The notes under the pieces: generated by a model
The model's database searches: none
What the model was told of the DNA's origin: nothing
The model's input: the letters and a program-made list of their open reading frames with translations, nothing else
In this document: positions 10,884-24,000 of the stretch, piece after piece
How positions within the stretch are numbered: the stretch's first letter is position 1
How the letters are laid out: each line of letters opens with the position of its first letter
Made by a program: the position numbers and the translations under genes
Assembly (NCBI GenBank): GCA_030052745.1
Contig: JANBVO010000021.1
Span: 186,001-250,000, forward strand
DNA length: 64,000 bases
DNA from: Pleurostoma richardsiae
Lineage: Eukaryota; Ascomycota; Sordariomycetes; Calosphaeriales; Pleurostomataceae
Direction: 5' to 3'

Positions 10884-12920
10884 CTAGATCCACACGGTCT
10901 GAACTGGAGGAACGAACCCGACACCATAGTTGCTTGGCCCACCGAGGCCAGGGTTGGCGGCAAAGCTCATGTCATACGACCCATACTCTTCTGTGTCGCT
11001 GTACACGATCGAGGAGGCCTCGTTGAAGTCGCCGAACTGGCTAGAAGCGGGACTATATCCACCGTAGGAGGGGCTGGGAATGCTCAGGTACTGCTGGTTG
11101 GTGAAGGGCGACGACAGCTGCAGAGGACTAATTGCGCTGCTGGGGCCAGGCTCGGCTGTCAAAACAGACAGGTCCTCGGTGCTGTAGCTGAACGCCGGAT
11201 TTTCACCGTATGGCATGTACTCTGAGGTCGTCGGCGGCATTGGCATGGAGACGTTCTCGCTCATGTAGAAATTCGGCGGGTTGAACTGCGGGAATGACGG
11301 GGTCCGAGCCGGCTGTATCCATCCCATACGAGAACGGAATTCATTGACAGCGTCAATTGGGAACTCCATGAGCGTGAGCGGAGTCTGAGAGTCGCCTTCG
11401 CCAGAAACGTTGATCGACAGGAGTCGTCGTGCAATCTCTTCGAGCGGACAGATTGTCAAGCTGCCGAAGTATGCAGCACCAATCTCGGGGAAGAAGCGTT
11501 CCATGAGGAGAGCAACGGTGTAGTAGTGGGCAATGATGACGAGCGCACTAGGGGACCCTCCCGTCTGCTGCAGGTACAGGACTGGCAGCCAGAAAAGCCA
11601 GGTCCTCAGCGGTTGAAGACGATCGAACTGCTGGGCTACCGAAAGGGTAGGGCTGACCTTGCGGGCGCCCTTCAGGAAACCGATCAACTGTGCTACTGCC
11701 TTGGTGTCCTCACGCTTCGACTTCAGGTGAGCCTCGACTTTCTGGAGCTGCTGCAGCGTGCGCTGGAAGGCTTCAATGTCCTCCTTCCGTGGTTGATTGG
11801 GCTTGTGGTCCGGTGTAGGCGAAGGTGGAGCTGTCGGGAAAGTGCTGCTCTCGGCAATGAAGTCGCCAAACTGGGACTCGTGTTTCCAGGGGTCCATGGC
11901 CTCAATAACCTGGGATGAAGTTAGATGAACGTCCTTCCGAGTTTGTGCAGTCTGCACTTACTGAACGGGTTCCTTGCATGAGTTGGGTCCAGCTCCTCCT
12001 GAATGCAGGTTAGTCTCGTCACCACGAGGCGGGAGCTTGCAGGATATTGGCTTACCAATCTGTAGCCTGCCATGAGAGTACAAGAGACGCAGCGAGGATG
12101 GCGTCCGACGTTTCTCTTGAGAAAGTGCCGATGGCTTCCTGCAGCCCCTTGAGAGCAATACCCCGGTGCTCATAAGCCATATTCCCGACCAGGGGGCAGT
12201 CGGTGAGGAAAGCAATGTGCATGGCCGAGAAGGCGAGGAGAGCATGCATGACATAGTTGTTGGTAGCACCGATTTTGATAATCCTAGGCTACAGTCAGCT
12301 CCACGAACGAACAAGCCACGTTTCCGCAATTTGGCTTCTTACGTTGGAATCTGCCGAGTCCACAGGGTGAAGCCATTGGCGTCCATGGTCCCAAGTTGGT
12401 GGCTGATAGATGCAACATGGTGGATCAACCTCATGTCCTCCAAAGAGAGATATTGAGGGTTGGGAGTCGGGTAGATGTTCAAGCTAGGGAACGGAAAGAC
12501 TCCGGTCCGCTGCCACTGCTCGATTGTTGCCTCGATTTCAGGGGTCCACATAAGATCGGGCTTGTCAGGAGTGGTGGAGCGATCCTCTGTGACTTGGACG
12601 TCGTTGTAAGGGCACCGGATCTTGTGCTTGGTGCAGTTGCGGCTGAGATGCTGCTGTCAGCGAAGCCATTGACCATGTTTATTCATGACAGCGACATACC
12701 ACTGCGGGAAGTTTTCATCACATCGGATGTGTCGACGCTTGCTACAGGATGTTAGCCAGCTTCTTGCCCTCTAATGAATGCCGCGCAACAGTTCGTACCA
12801 GGTATCACAACCCTTGCGGGACTTTGTGTGACTGAGCACGTAGGTCAGCATTGAACAGTTCAAGGAAGCATGCAAAGGATCTCACCTCCGTCTCGGGGGA
12901 CCACCACCGGGGCCAGCCAT
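10884..12920 (-). CDS. Zn(II)2Cys6 transcription factor, Upc2-like
   Basis: Seven exons join in frame (12920-12886, 12831-12799, 12741-12700, 12642-12343, 12283-12056, 11998-11962, 11909-10884) to give 566 residues. The N-terminus carries a complete binuclear zinc cluster: Cys20, 23, 30, 37, 40 and 47, spaced C-X2-C-X6-C-X6-C-X2-C-X6-C, with basic residues between. The next 350 residues are helical and resemble the fungal-specific regulatory domain of sterol-uptake-control (Upc2-type) factors. The tail is Ser/Pro/Tyr-rich and may activate transcription. It should bind DNA in the nucleus; target genes cannot be read from the sequence, and the sterol link is only by resemblance. The zinc cluster is split over four exons, three of them 33-42 nt. 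ATG 12920 is chosen because it precedes the cluster and joins in phase. Confidence 0.85.
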
Positions 12921-15900
12921 TGGTACGGTTTGCAAAAGAATTAACGAAAGAACTGCGCAGGCATGTCAGCTTTATATCTGGGGGAGTGGTTGAGAACCAT
13001 GGTGGGGTTGTGAACGGCGAAGAAGACTTACGTGAAGGGTATCGACACGGTGGGACGTGTCTGCGCCGGGAGCGGAGGTGCTTGAACGGGTGGCAGAGTT
13101 ACAAGGCTGCGCTCGAGGCTCAGTTGGACGGGAGCGAGGCACACGGGTAAGGAGTGTCTCTGTGGAAGCAGGTCCCGGGTACAGTCGGAGCGGACCAAGT
13201 GGCTAAAAGCAGCGAGGGGGATTTCCGACGTAAGCGAGTGGTGGGCGGATGGAGGGTTGCGGAATAGATTGGCACGGGAACCTGATGGCAGGCCCTCAAC
13301 CGTGGTCCTTTGGGGATGGTCTGTAGTCTGGTTTACTGTTTCTGTAGCTTCTCCCTCTCCGAACAGTAGCGATCGTAGGTAGATCCGAGCTTGAAGACGA
13401 GTGGGATTCAACGAAGGTCAAGAGGATTCAGGCCCTGTGCGGTCTTTCGGTCTTGTGATCTGACACTTGAAGTTCCAAGTGCCGAGCGCTGAAGACGAGA
13501 GGAGACTTGCGAGGCGATATATATATCTCTGGCTTCAAGGTTTGATTTCCGGGCGAGATATATGGGTGATCAGAGGAGATGAGGAGCGGGGGCGAGGAGG
13601 GTGAATCGGCGTCTTTTCCACTACACGTCTCCGGACTCGAAAAGAAACAAGCGAATGACAGGAGTCAACGAGGACTTCCTAGGGGTTTGCAAAAAGCGAA
13701 CGTGGTATTGCGCTGCAGCAACGGGGCTGAACGTGGTGATGTGTTTGATATCAGTTGTAGGCTGGACATCAAGAGGAGAGGGAGAGGGCCCTTTTGGGGG
13801 GGATCACATAGTTAAATATGGCCGCAGTGGTAAAGAGGCGGGCGAGGCACAGATGGAGGGGCGAAGGTGTGCGGCGGCAATGCCTGACCACACACAGGCA
13901 CCTGTAGGGTAGGGGAGGTAGAGGTACGTACGGAGTACGGAGTACCTCGACGTACAGTGTTGCGAGCCAGGGTGCTAGTGGGGCCACGCACTTGCCCCAA
14001 AAGGGAAAATCCATGCAAGGGTGGTTGGTGGTGAGCACTGACGACTGACGGAGAGCAGGAACGACTGACAGGGGTGCTGGTAGAGGGTGCATGACGCTAG
14101 AAGCACTGGGAGAACCTCCGGTCATGGTAGCGGCGGGAGGGAACCGGAAGTACCTCCAAGGCAGGGAGGACCCAAGTTCTTCGGGAACGAGGTGGCCCAA
14201 AAAAGAAAGAGGGAGAAAACAAACCATCAAAAATAGGAATCAAACGGTCAGGGCCGGCGTCTTGGGACAACGAGGGATCGACGAGGAAGCGCGTGCTAGG
14301 CGCAACGTGACTGGCGCGAGTAATACTGCACCAACTCTCCATACACCGTGCACAGTCTGGAGGACTCGGAACCAGCACGAGAGGGATGCCCGGCTGTGAA
14401 AGGGCCCGCCAAGACATCGACACAGTGTCGCTGATCTACTGTGTGTCGTCCCTTTTTGTCTGCTTGTTCGCGCACTGTATTTTCGCCGTCCTCCGCTTCG
14501 CTTCTCTGCCCAGTGTCCGCCGTCTGGCAACGAATACACACAGTATCGGCCTTCACGATTCTCGGTGAAGCCCGCACTCGCGACGATCAAGGGTGGGTAA
14601 AGAGGTGATGGTACGATGAATTTGGCTTCCCCGGCTCCGCGTCGATGGGACCGAAGAAAATAGCCATACAGTACATACAACTTACAAGAGGTACCTATGG
14701 ATTCTTCGTCTCAAGGGATCCCGTCAGCAAGATGATGGATGTTCCTGGCGCTGGCAGTGGCTTTGGACCCTTACTCCCCGATGTATGGCATAGATGGGCC
14801 GAATAACACGGCCGGGAAGCAAATCACAGTCTGTTCCTGGGCCATAACATGCGCCAGTGTGAGGATTAGCTCCCAGACTCACATAGCTTCATAGTACCGC
14901 ACATAAACACGAATTGAGGCAGTGCTTGACTGACAGCGCCAGCTCCCTCAACCAGCGCCCGGATTGGCCTTCTCGGGCAAGTCCCATGACCACATTTCTC
15001 CCAGGCACAAGCCGCTCGACTTGCCCGCGTTGCCGGCCGGAGCAAGAGCGCGCTTCATAGAACCAGCATCTCCGTCACCTGCGGGAAGCAAAAACACCAT
15101 GCATGACATTGACGCACCTAGCGGTCCTGGCTAGGGCGTTTCCAGAAGCTCACATACGGATTTTGCCCTTGGCTTTCCTCGTTCTGGCTGAAAGCTTCTT
15201 CAAGAAACCCCAAGTCGTAAGCCGCTCATCGCCAATAAGGACGCCTCTGCTCGTTTACCTTTTGCGCTGTATATTGCCGTGTGGGCGCAGCTGTCGCGGT
15301 GAGACTGGGTGGCTCGTTACCTTGCATTACTCGACGGACCAAGAGGCACGAACGTCGACCATGACAGCGTCAAGGCGAATGGTTAGGGTTGGCGGAGAGG
15401 CAAGATCCACATTCGCTTTGTCCGAGAAGCTATCCGAGAACCTCAGGCGGGATGACTGATCGACGGAGTCCACCGCCTCGGCGCTCTCATCGTGCCTCCC
15501 GTCCTCGGCATTTCGGTGTGGTAGCGTGCAGCCAATGCATCGCACGTAGCATACCAGATGGCTAAAGCGGTGCATGTACACAACCGTTAGGCTAGGAGGC
15601 CTTTTCCCCTCACCGCTACGTCTCTGACGATCTAGTCAGGGAGGCAAGCTCTTCTGTGCCACGAGTGCGGCCATGTTCACAGCATGAGAGCCCTACGACC
15701 AAGACACCAACGCATACCCTATCCATCGAACCGACCGGACCTACCAGTTTGCCCGGGGCTCCATGCGACTGGGATTTCAATGGGGACACAGCATTATGGC
15801 TGCGAAACTACGGATTCGCGCAGACAACCTGGCAACATAGTGGCTCTAGGAGTCCACCGACTTTGAGAAGGCTGTCTACTTCAGACAGAGAGCAACCCAC

Positions 15901-18900
15901 CGCCTTCAGAATATTTTCTGGTTTCAAATTCCCACCTAGTCTAGCCTGCGGTAAGGACTCCAGTTGGTCCCACTAGACTGGCTTTGATCCACATCGGGGA
16001 ACCTGAAGCGAAGCTCGACTAGGAGCTCTGCCCCGAAACATCATGCTTGAGCTTGAGAGAAAATACTTTCAGGATCGGATTTCAACCCGAATAGCTGTGT
16101 ACGCTACAATTCAGTCCTATCATAGCGGCGTCTAAGCTGCCCTTTCCATAATCGCTCATAGCCATTGTCTCGCCGGACCTGCCTTGTCGTACAGGTACCT
16201 ACCTACTGATGCTGTGAAGCATAGGTGACTCGGCTTCGGGTCCTTACAGGAAATCCATTCCGCGACTCAGCCCAACTCCTGTACTGTACTCGGGAGCCTG
16301 GGTCAGTGCCGTTGACGTATTATGTCATTGCTCGGTAGTGTTGTTGCTGGGATTTCGAACATTGTGCCCCCCCGCCGCTAACCGGCTCTCAACGTGGTGT
16401 TTCGGTGAATTCGGGACACCGTCGAACCCTCAACAGCAAATCTGAAACGCCGACAACCGGACGGTTCCTATCTCATGGCACCACTTCCGCCTCTGAAGAT
16501 CCGCGACTCTTGACCCATTCAGGGCAAGGAGACGGCGTGGTCGTTGAGCCGTTGCCCAAGACTGCCCCTTAGCTGGCTCCGCCCCGCGCTCCAACACTAA
16601 GAAACAGGGTTCTTTGCTATAGCCCTGCTTGTCTGTCGTGCAGGGTCCTTGACGCACCCTTGCCTAGGAGGTTGATCAGATAATCCCCATGTCTGTTCGC
16701 TCCCCAGCTTGGTTGGTTGAAACAGCAGTTTCTCGTGTCCATTTTTGGCTCCGGCCTCAAGGCCATGCTGAATCGTGGTCTCTAACCATCCTGAAGGACG
16801 ACAAGTCGCGCGGTTACTGGCCAAAGGCTCAGGGGAGGCAGGGGAGCGGCTGGCAATGCCCATGACGCTCTTGCATTGTTCCTGAGCATCTCTGCGGATC
16901 CTCTCCGGGTTGATCTCTCCACGCAACAGCCTCGCCGGGAACCCGAATCCTCGATCCTGACGGCAACGTGGGTCGTCTAGAGCACTTTCTCTTACATACT
17001 ATGGATACAACGCTACCGATACCAAGGCGTGTGTGTTCGGCAGCCCGCTGCCTAACAATATGATCTGATGCGCTCTGAGACGCGACTCGGACCCCGCTTG
17101 GATGCTACGCGCGACTTCACCCGGCGCCCTTGCCGAATGGACGATGCTACGGAAGCAGATCGCTCACAGACTTTGCATAAAGGCCCGGTCTCAGGCCTTC
17201 CGCCAACCCAGGGCGCGATACTACTCTCCCGGCCAGCAACTGAATGTGCGTACACGGAGAAGACATAGAAAGCGCGGCGCGTCCTAATCATCAAGTCGCG
17301 CACATCGCGAAACCCCCAGATAGAAACTTCAGGATAGCGAAAAGTTTAGCAAGGCGGGCGGGCCCCTGTTGGTCCCTGCTTGAAGCCAGCCATGTGGCTT
17401 TTGAGAAAGAGGGAAACGCACTACGGCCCGAAGTGTGCCGATACCTAAAAGTCACCGCGCATCAAGGGCTCGCGGTTCACCAACTGCTAGCTGTGGGGTT
17501 GGTGCGAACAAGCCGTCTCCCACCCAGATGTGATGAAGAAGCAGCAGCAAGTTTCAAAAAGTGCGGCGCTCGGGTGTCTGGTACACACTGTGTACCCAAC
17601 GCGCACAGTGCAGGTCACAGTACACGAGACGGCGCCCCCGTTAGCAGCATCTCATGCCGCGACGTTTTGACGCTAGTTCCCATTGCGGGATGGCGTGTTT
17701 CTATTCTTGAAGATAACCTTCTTTTGCATCGTTTTAGCGTGACTCCCCAGCCTCGGCCGAGTACAAAAGTCTTTCGCCCGGCAACAGCAGCTTTTTGCCC
17801 TATTCTCACCCAATTCTGGTCACTTTTGCCCACGAAGCAACGTTCCATAGGGCAAAAAAGAGGGACTGCCACTCCAGCGACCCGCCACCTACTGGCCTCA
17901 AAGGGTCATATTTGCCCAAGTCAGGGTACTTGGTGCGCGCTGACACATCTCCCGCCTACCTAGAAAACAATGATGCAAATATCAGTCGACTTCTTGCTAG
18001 CCACACAAGCTTAGCCTCCCCGCGCGGCTATTGGATCTGATTCGATCGCCTACTCGGCTCTCTCGGAGTGGCCTCCACTACCCTACTCTTACACTACACT
18101 ACTCTATTCCATCCTCTCTGAAGACTGGCACCTCTTTTTTTTTTTTTTTCTCTCTCTCCAGAGGAATAGTAATGCCAAGACAAATAAGCACCGCAAGACC
18201 ACCGACGAGACAGTAATCAACTCCATGCCTACTAGTACCGTCAGGTGCTCTGCTGGGCAGGCCAACACCCTCCCAAATGTGGATCAACACCGATGCAAGA
18301 GCATTTACAAATGACCCTCTGAAGCTTGAGATGCGTCAAGCCTCGGCCCGCGCACCTCACCAGCCGTGCCCGCCGTGGTCGCCGTGGTCGCCTCAGCCAG
18401 ACACGGATCACTGGATCGGAGCCACTCCTGCGCGCCGAGACTGCAGCATGAGATGTGATCTTTTTTAACTTTTATTTAGGAGATCATCTCCTGCTACCAC
18501 GGGACCTCCCCCCATGGGCTGCTCCACAGTCGCTCAATAAGCGGGCCGACAACATCACCAAAGCTGGCTTGGCATGGTCTCCATTACAGTACCATATGGA
18601 TATCAGCCCCAATAACATGGGTGTCAAATCCGCAGACTGGCAGCTGATTCGCGGAGAGACGCTGTACGCCGTCGGACATGTCCAAAGCAAAGAGCAAGTA
18701 TCGCTGGCTCATCCTCACCCCTCTGCCTCCTCACACACTAGCGGTGAACGCTCATCAGGAGACAGAGTCTGTCGTGGCACAGACAAACTGTTTTCAGCAT
18801 CGGTCAGGACGGTCTTCACTCGGCTGCGACCGTTGGACGTTGGCAGACGAGAAGCTCATGCCAACCACATCTCGCTACCACTCTCCCTTTCGCCGAATCC

Positions 18901-21900
18901 TCGCATCGCATGGTCTGCATGATTCGCACCGCAACCGCATAGTGCGGACTGCATTAGCTAACTGGGCTATCCAGTGAGCTGGTGACAGCGACGGACCCGC
19001 TAGGAGGAAAGGAACCAAGCCCCCAATGCGAAGGGTGGGGCATGGAAGCCGAGAAAGAAATTCCATGATCTACTCAACCTACCGCCCTTTGGGCTCCCGG
19101 CATCGCTTAAAGCCTCTAACTGCCACCAACTGTCATGGGTACGTAGCGTAGTAACCGGTCCTACCGGCTAGCCAGCGGAGGTCTTGCCGAGCCTGCTGCT
19201 TGGCATCTCCTCAACAGTTACTACTTAGACTCGGCCGGCAGGGGGAGGGCGAACGGCAAGAGAAACACTAAACAAAAATGCCCACGCGCGATACCGGAAA
19301 CCACAAAAGACACAGTACCTGGAGTAGAGTTTAGCACCAGTGCCAAGCTTTTCATGATCTTTCCCTCCGTCATTCGCCGGGGTCCCTTTATGACGACAAA
19401 AGTGCTGCAAGGAGCCGAGTTTCCCGGCAAGCGCTGGTGACCCTGGTCAGCCGCGGGTGGCTATATATAGAATATTGCCCGATTCGGCCATGGCTTCGCC
19501 TACTACTCTGTATGTGTAGAGTACAAGGACCATGTGATGGGACCCTTGGATGGGGTGAATTTGGGGGTGGAGAGACCGCCAGCAACGCATGCTCGTCGAC
19601 CTCTCTTAGGACGCCTTTTCTTCAGCACTGCACCACGATACCCTCGGTATGCTACCCACTGCTGCCCAGCCATTCATGACTCGAGGCAGCCATTCACCGA
19701 CGAAGCTATTCACGCATGCACTCTGTGCGCACCAGCATCCAAACCGCCTCCTCCAGCACATATGTGGCCACACCACTTGCTGTGGAAGAGGCCAATCAAC
19801 GGCTCCAGCTGGTCAGTCCTCGTGCTGGACATTCAAGCACTACCACCCTCCTCTGTTCATCGGGATCACATCCGAGGGACATCGCGACAACAAGATGCTG
19901 CTCGAGGCGTTGACTTTCGCTGGGATTCCTATCTCCTCTCTCCTCTACCGGCTGCTGATAGCTGCCGCTGCTGCTGCGCCTGCATGACGCGTCCGTCGAC
20001 ACCAAGTCTCCTCTCTCCATATCTTTCCCCGCCCGGAAAGCTGTTGCCTGCCACTCACTCCCATGCCGCGCAGCCCGTTCCTCCGCGCACTACGTTTTTC
20101 TGACGCCGCACGCGTGTGCGCCGGTCAATGGGCCAGCGCCCGACCCATTGTCGTCCGAGCACCCGCCCTCCGCCGTTCGATAGCGGAAGATATCCATCCC
20201 ACACAGAGTCCTCCAGTCCCGCGTGCTCCTACTGCAAGGATGCTTCTGCCCGCCCTGGCGATCATCTGGCCGATTTTCATCGCACCGCAGCGCAGAAGGG
20301 GGGACTATCGCGAGGCGGTCGCTCTGCACATTGCGTGCAGCACGACTATCGATTCCCTTGGCGTCGGCCGTGAGACGTCAGGATCTCGTGGTGCACGAGC
20401 AGGTAGGCAGCCTCTCCTACCAATACATCGCTCTATTGCGCTGGCACTGGCGCCAACAGACCACCATGTTGGCCCGATCTCCTCTGCGGATGCTTGCCTG
20501 AACATCTTCCCCGATTCTCCCCTTGCTCGGGTGCCCATACCAAGCCACGCCTCCCGTCCACCGCATGACGCCGAGGAAGGGGGCAGGCGGGGGATGAAGA
20601 AAAAATTCCCGACGCCGGTGCCCGCTACCTGTGCGAGCTGTCGCTGTTCTATCTTTGGTGATAGAAGCTTCTTACGCTCGCGCAATGGCGTTGGTTTGTT
20701 CTCCCACGGATTTCCTTGATCTTCCTCGCTTCCGGACCGTCGGAGCTGTCTAGGGCATTCCACTCCGACCCTAGCAAACCTTTTCGTACCCCATCTGCCA
20801 GATTCCTTCTGGTGCTCTCGCCCAAGTCATAGCCACCTACTATGTAGTAGCAGCCGGACTTCTCGGCGCGGCAAATGTGAACCCACCTTGCAGGGACCCC
20901 AACCGCCCAATGGCTGACGGCCCCGGCAGTCCCGGGAAGTCTCCAGGTCTCAGCCTCGCGGGGCGAGGCGAGACAGGGCAGCCAGGCAACGTCCCCAGCA
21001 TACCGGACGTTGAGTGGCTGAGCGGCCAGACACGTCACGAGAAGGCGGAGACGGCCCGAAGGGTTGCTGACCTTCTACCCCTTTCCCAGTCATCCCCGCT
21101 GTCATTCATGGCTCCCGACTGCCCGCGCTGTCAAAACTCCTTTGCCCCTTGTCTTGTCATCCATCGGCTGAATTTGTCACGTCGAGACCAAGGGTCTTTT
21201 CCGGGAGCCAGATGCTTACTCCAGGCCCATCCTAGCCCTGGAAGTCAAATGGGGACCCCTCTGCTCCAAGCGCGGCACTGCGTATTGGTCTGGGTACGGG
21301 AAGCGACCCCCCTGTCGACCCCTATTATCAGTACCTCCACGCCTCTAACGCCGAGGGAGGCACCTGCACCGCCTTCCGTCCTCGAAACCAACCAGGGGCA
21401 AAAAGCTGTCAAATTCGGTCGCCTCGCCGCTTTAAGCTGCGCCCATCTACCTCCTACCCCTGAGCCTGAGAGTGTTCTATACGAAATTGGAGTCGACGCA
21501 GGCTTACACGAATGAGGTAGAGGCACGACAATGGCATGAACAGGGTGGGAAGCGGTTCGAAGGGGATGCTACCGTCGACCCGCGACGTTACACGGAGAGA
21601 CACAGCCCTACGGCCACGAGGTCCAAGCGGACCTCTGGTCTTTGTTCCTTGTCACGGTTGGAAGTGTGGCCCTGACTGGATTCTGTTTCTGAGTCGTCTA
21701 TGTCTCGTCGGAGCAACATGTCCGTGACCTAGGGTTGAGTGAAAACACCGCAGCGCGCCGGGAATCTGCGATTATTGACCTTCACCAATAGTGATTCGTC
21801 TACCGTCTGCTCCAAGGTGAGTATCTTAGGACCTTCCGAGGCGGCTTGGCAGCTCTGACGGCCGTGGCCGCCCAGGTCAGGCCTGGTTCCCGCTGTACAT

Positions 21901-24000
21901 GGGCCAATATCAGACACTATATGCCTCTCAACGAGGCTGGACGCAGCTCGAAAACGTCGGGCGAGGAGAAAGGTTCCTTCGCAGAATGAGAACACGGCAG
22001 TTTGCTTCTTGCAATATCAGAGTGCGGGATCGTGGCGGACCCCCAGACGGCTGCGTGCGATGCCACAGCAAGGTGCCACGTCTAGCTACTGCACCGGGTT
22101 GGCCGGCGACCCGAATCCGCCCTTTCGCTCTTTGCTTTTCCCATTTAGCCTGGGGCTGCCCGCAGCATCTCTCGGGTGTTACGCCGCAGCGCTTACTGGT
22201 TAATTGCTGGGTAGCACGGATGTCCAGGCGACGCCTCGTCTGCATCTCCGTATTATAGCCGCCAGCTTTTGCAGCGCACGACGGTGCGCAGTCCGAAGCC
22301 GAAGGCAGGAGAGTGCATGCAGAGACTTTTGAAGTATCCTGAGGCGTATATACTTTCCGCGTGAGCGGCAGAGGATGATGGCATGCCTCGTGGACTGCTT
22401 GCTCCCTCCTTTACCCTCGCTGCCGCGTGATATCCCGGCCAGTCGTCATTCGCGAGTCAGCCATCTCGACCCCCAACTCGCAGGTTTGACCCCCGAGGCA
22501 CTCTGTAAGCACAGAGGAGCACTTGTCACCCTTGATTTGTTTCTTTCAAGCGTATCTTCGCCCCTGTGACCAACAGAAAAAACCACCATGACTACGGGGT
22601 CCTTCCTATTGCGTACTCATTTTACGATCTCTTTACTGCTCGGAACCGCGAGAGTGAAGGTCAAAGTTGGTTGTCTGCCTGTGACTGGAACCAGGGGCCT
22701 AACACCTCGCGCCAACGTAACTGGGGCAGAAGGTCAAAACGCATGCAGGATACTCTGAGACGAGCACTCATAGCCTAATCCCCTGAGCTCCCCGGCAGCG
22801 AGGCTTCCCTTCATGACGACCGCGCTTCCTCAGATACAGCGTATCTCCAACTGTGAATCTGGAGGGCGTGCCCGCAGAACCCCGTTGGGTTGTTCGGACT
22901 GCTTGGACTGAGCTCACCGCATGGGTTTGGTATTGGTCGTTGGGAAACGGCTGTAGTCACAGGGGTGGAGAGCATGGGACGACCGGGCTGGAGGTGTTGG
23001 AGCAAACAAGCGGTGCGGTAGGAGTGGACGCAGCCCAGAAGGATACGTAGCGGAGGTCAACCCAAGGGGGTAGTAGATAGAACGATAGGCAGGCAGCCAG
23101 GACATCAGACACTTCAAATCCATCAAACACACGTCTCCAAAACACGAGCAGAACAAACGAAGAACGGCGGAGAGAGGCAGCATCCCGCCGTTGCCAACCA
23201 CAGAAAAGCTCTGCCTTACATTTTCAGCATATAGCAAACGCCCACCCCCGATGGCATCTGGGGTATCTATCTACGTGTCTATCTAACTACCTAATGCTCG
23301 TGAATTGTTTGTTTGTTCGCCCTGGGAAACTCGCCATGGATGATGCAAAGGCACACACGCCTGTCACGACCGCTCCCCGAATCACGACCCATCATGGGCG
23401 TATTTTCTTTTCTCCCACGAAAATGGCCCCTGGTCGGTTGCAAGAGTGTATCTGGCGACGGCCAGATCAGCAAAAGATCCTATCGTGGTTCCTCTCGATT
23501 ACGTTCATGAGCCTGACTCTCCCTCGCGTGATTATGTGTTTGGTGCGGGAGCATATTTCCCCCTCGAGTATGACGTTGCCAATTGTTTGAGAATTCCATT
23601 GTTACCCTGCGTTCGCTGTCGTCTCAGGTTCTCGCCCCATTGAGATGGCGGCGCCACGCCACGTGTGCGACCGAAAAGAGTCGGCGAGAGCACGTCGTGT
23701 CAGTAACCAACACTCCTGGAGCAGCCAACAGCCAACAACGCAACCGTGCAGGGGTAGGCCGGCTTGCCTAGGTGACGTGGGAATGTTTCGAAGCCGTGTA
23801 ATAGTTGGCATCTCCGGGAATATTGTTGAATAGGCAGTGTGAAACGGAACGCCCTGGGCGTAAAGGGGCAACTCGGACCGGTCTGGAAAAGAAGGGTTGC
23901 AAAAACAGCCATCTGCGGTTGGTGGATCTATAACGTCGGTGTGTACGGGGGTTTCAGGACCCTGCTCTCGCTTCGAGGTCCTCGCGTTCCGTTGGACGAC
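12921..24000. other. Very long gene-poor stretch
   Basis: About 11 kb lies between the start of the Zn2Cys6 gene and the 3' end of the Kap104 gene. The first 1-1.5 kb is probably promoter and leader of the transcription factor. It includes TACGGAGTA-type motifs at about 13927-13950. Beyond that I see many overlapping open frames, the longest at 17244-17963 (239 codons), none with a recognisable domain. A CT-rich, promoter-like segment with TATATATA at 19461-19468 lies before 20000, but no credible protein follows. I looked for tRNA and 5S signatures and found none. Composition is balanced, and no intact transposon was recognised. Confidence 0.5.
17791..17860. repeat. Short inverted repeat with about 43-nt loop
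   Basis: TTTTTGCCCTAT at about 17792-17803 is matched by its reverse complement ATAGGGCAAAAA at 17847-17858. The 12 bp are perfect, with an intervening loop of about 43 nt. A third, partial copy of the TTTTGCCC word lies inside the loop. It could fold as a hairpin in RNA or be the end of a small degraded element; nothing else supports either reading. Confidence 0.5.

Noticed and set aside
20063-20719. A 218-codon plus-strand frame in the gene-poor block
   Set aside because: Low-complexity Arg/Ala/Pro composition, competing frames of similar length on both strands, and no domain.
12921-24000. RIP-mutated repeat or degraded transposon as explanation of the empty block
   Set aside because: The sequence is not AT-rich, and I found no transposase, reverse transcriptase or terminal repeat pair. 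A formal RIP index could still change this.
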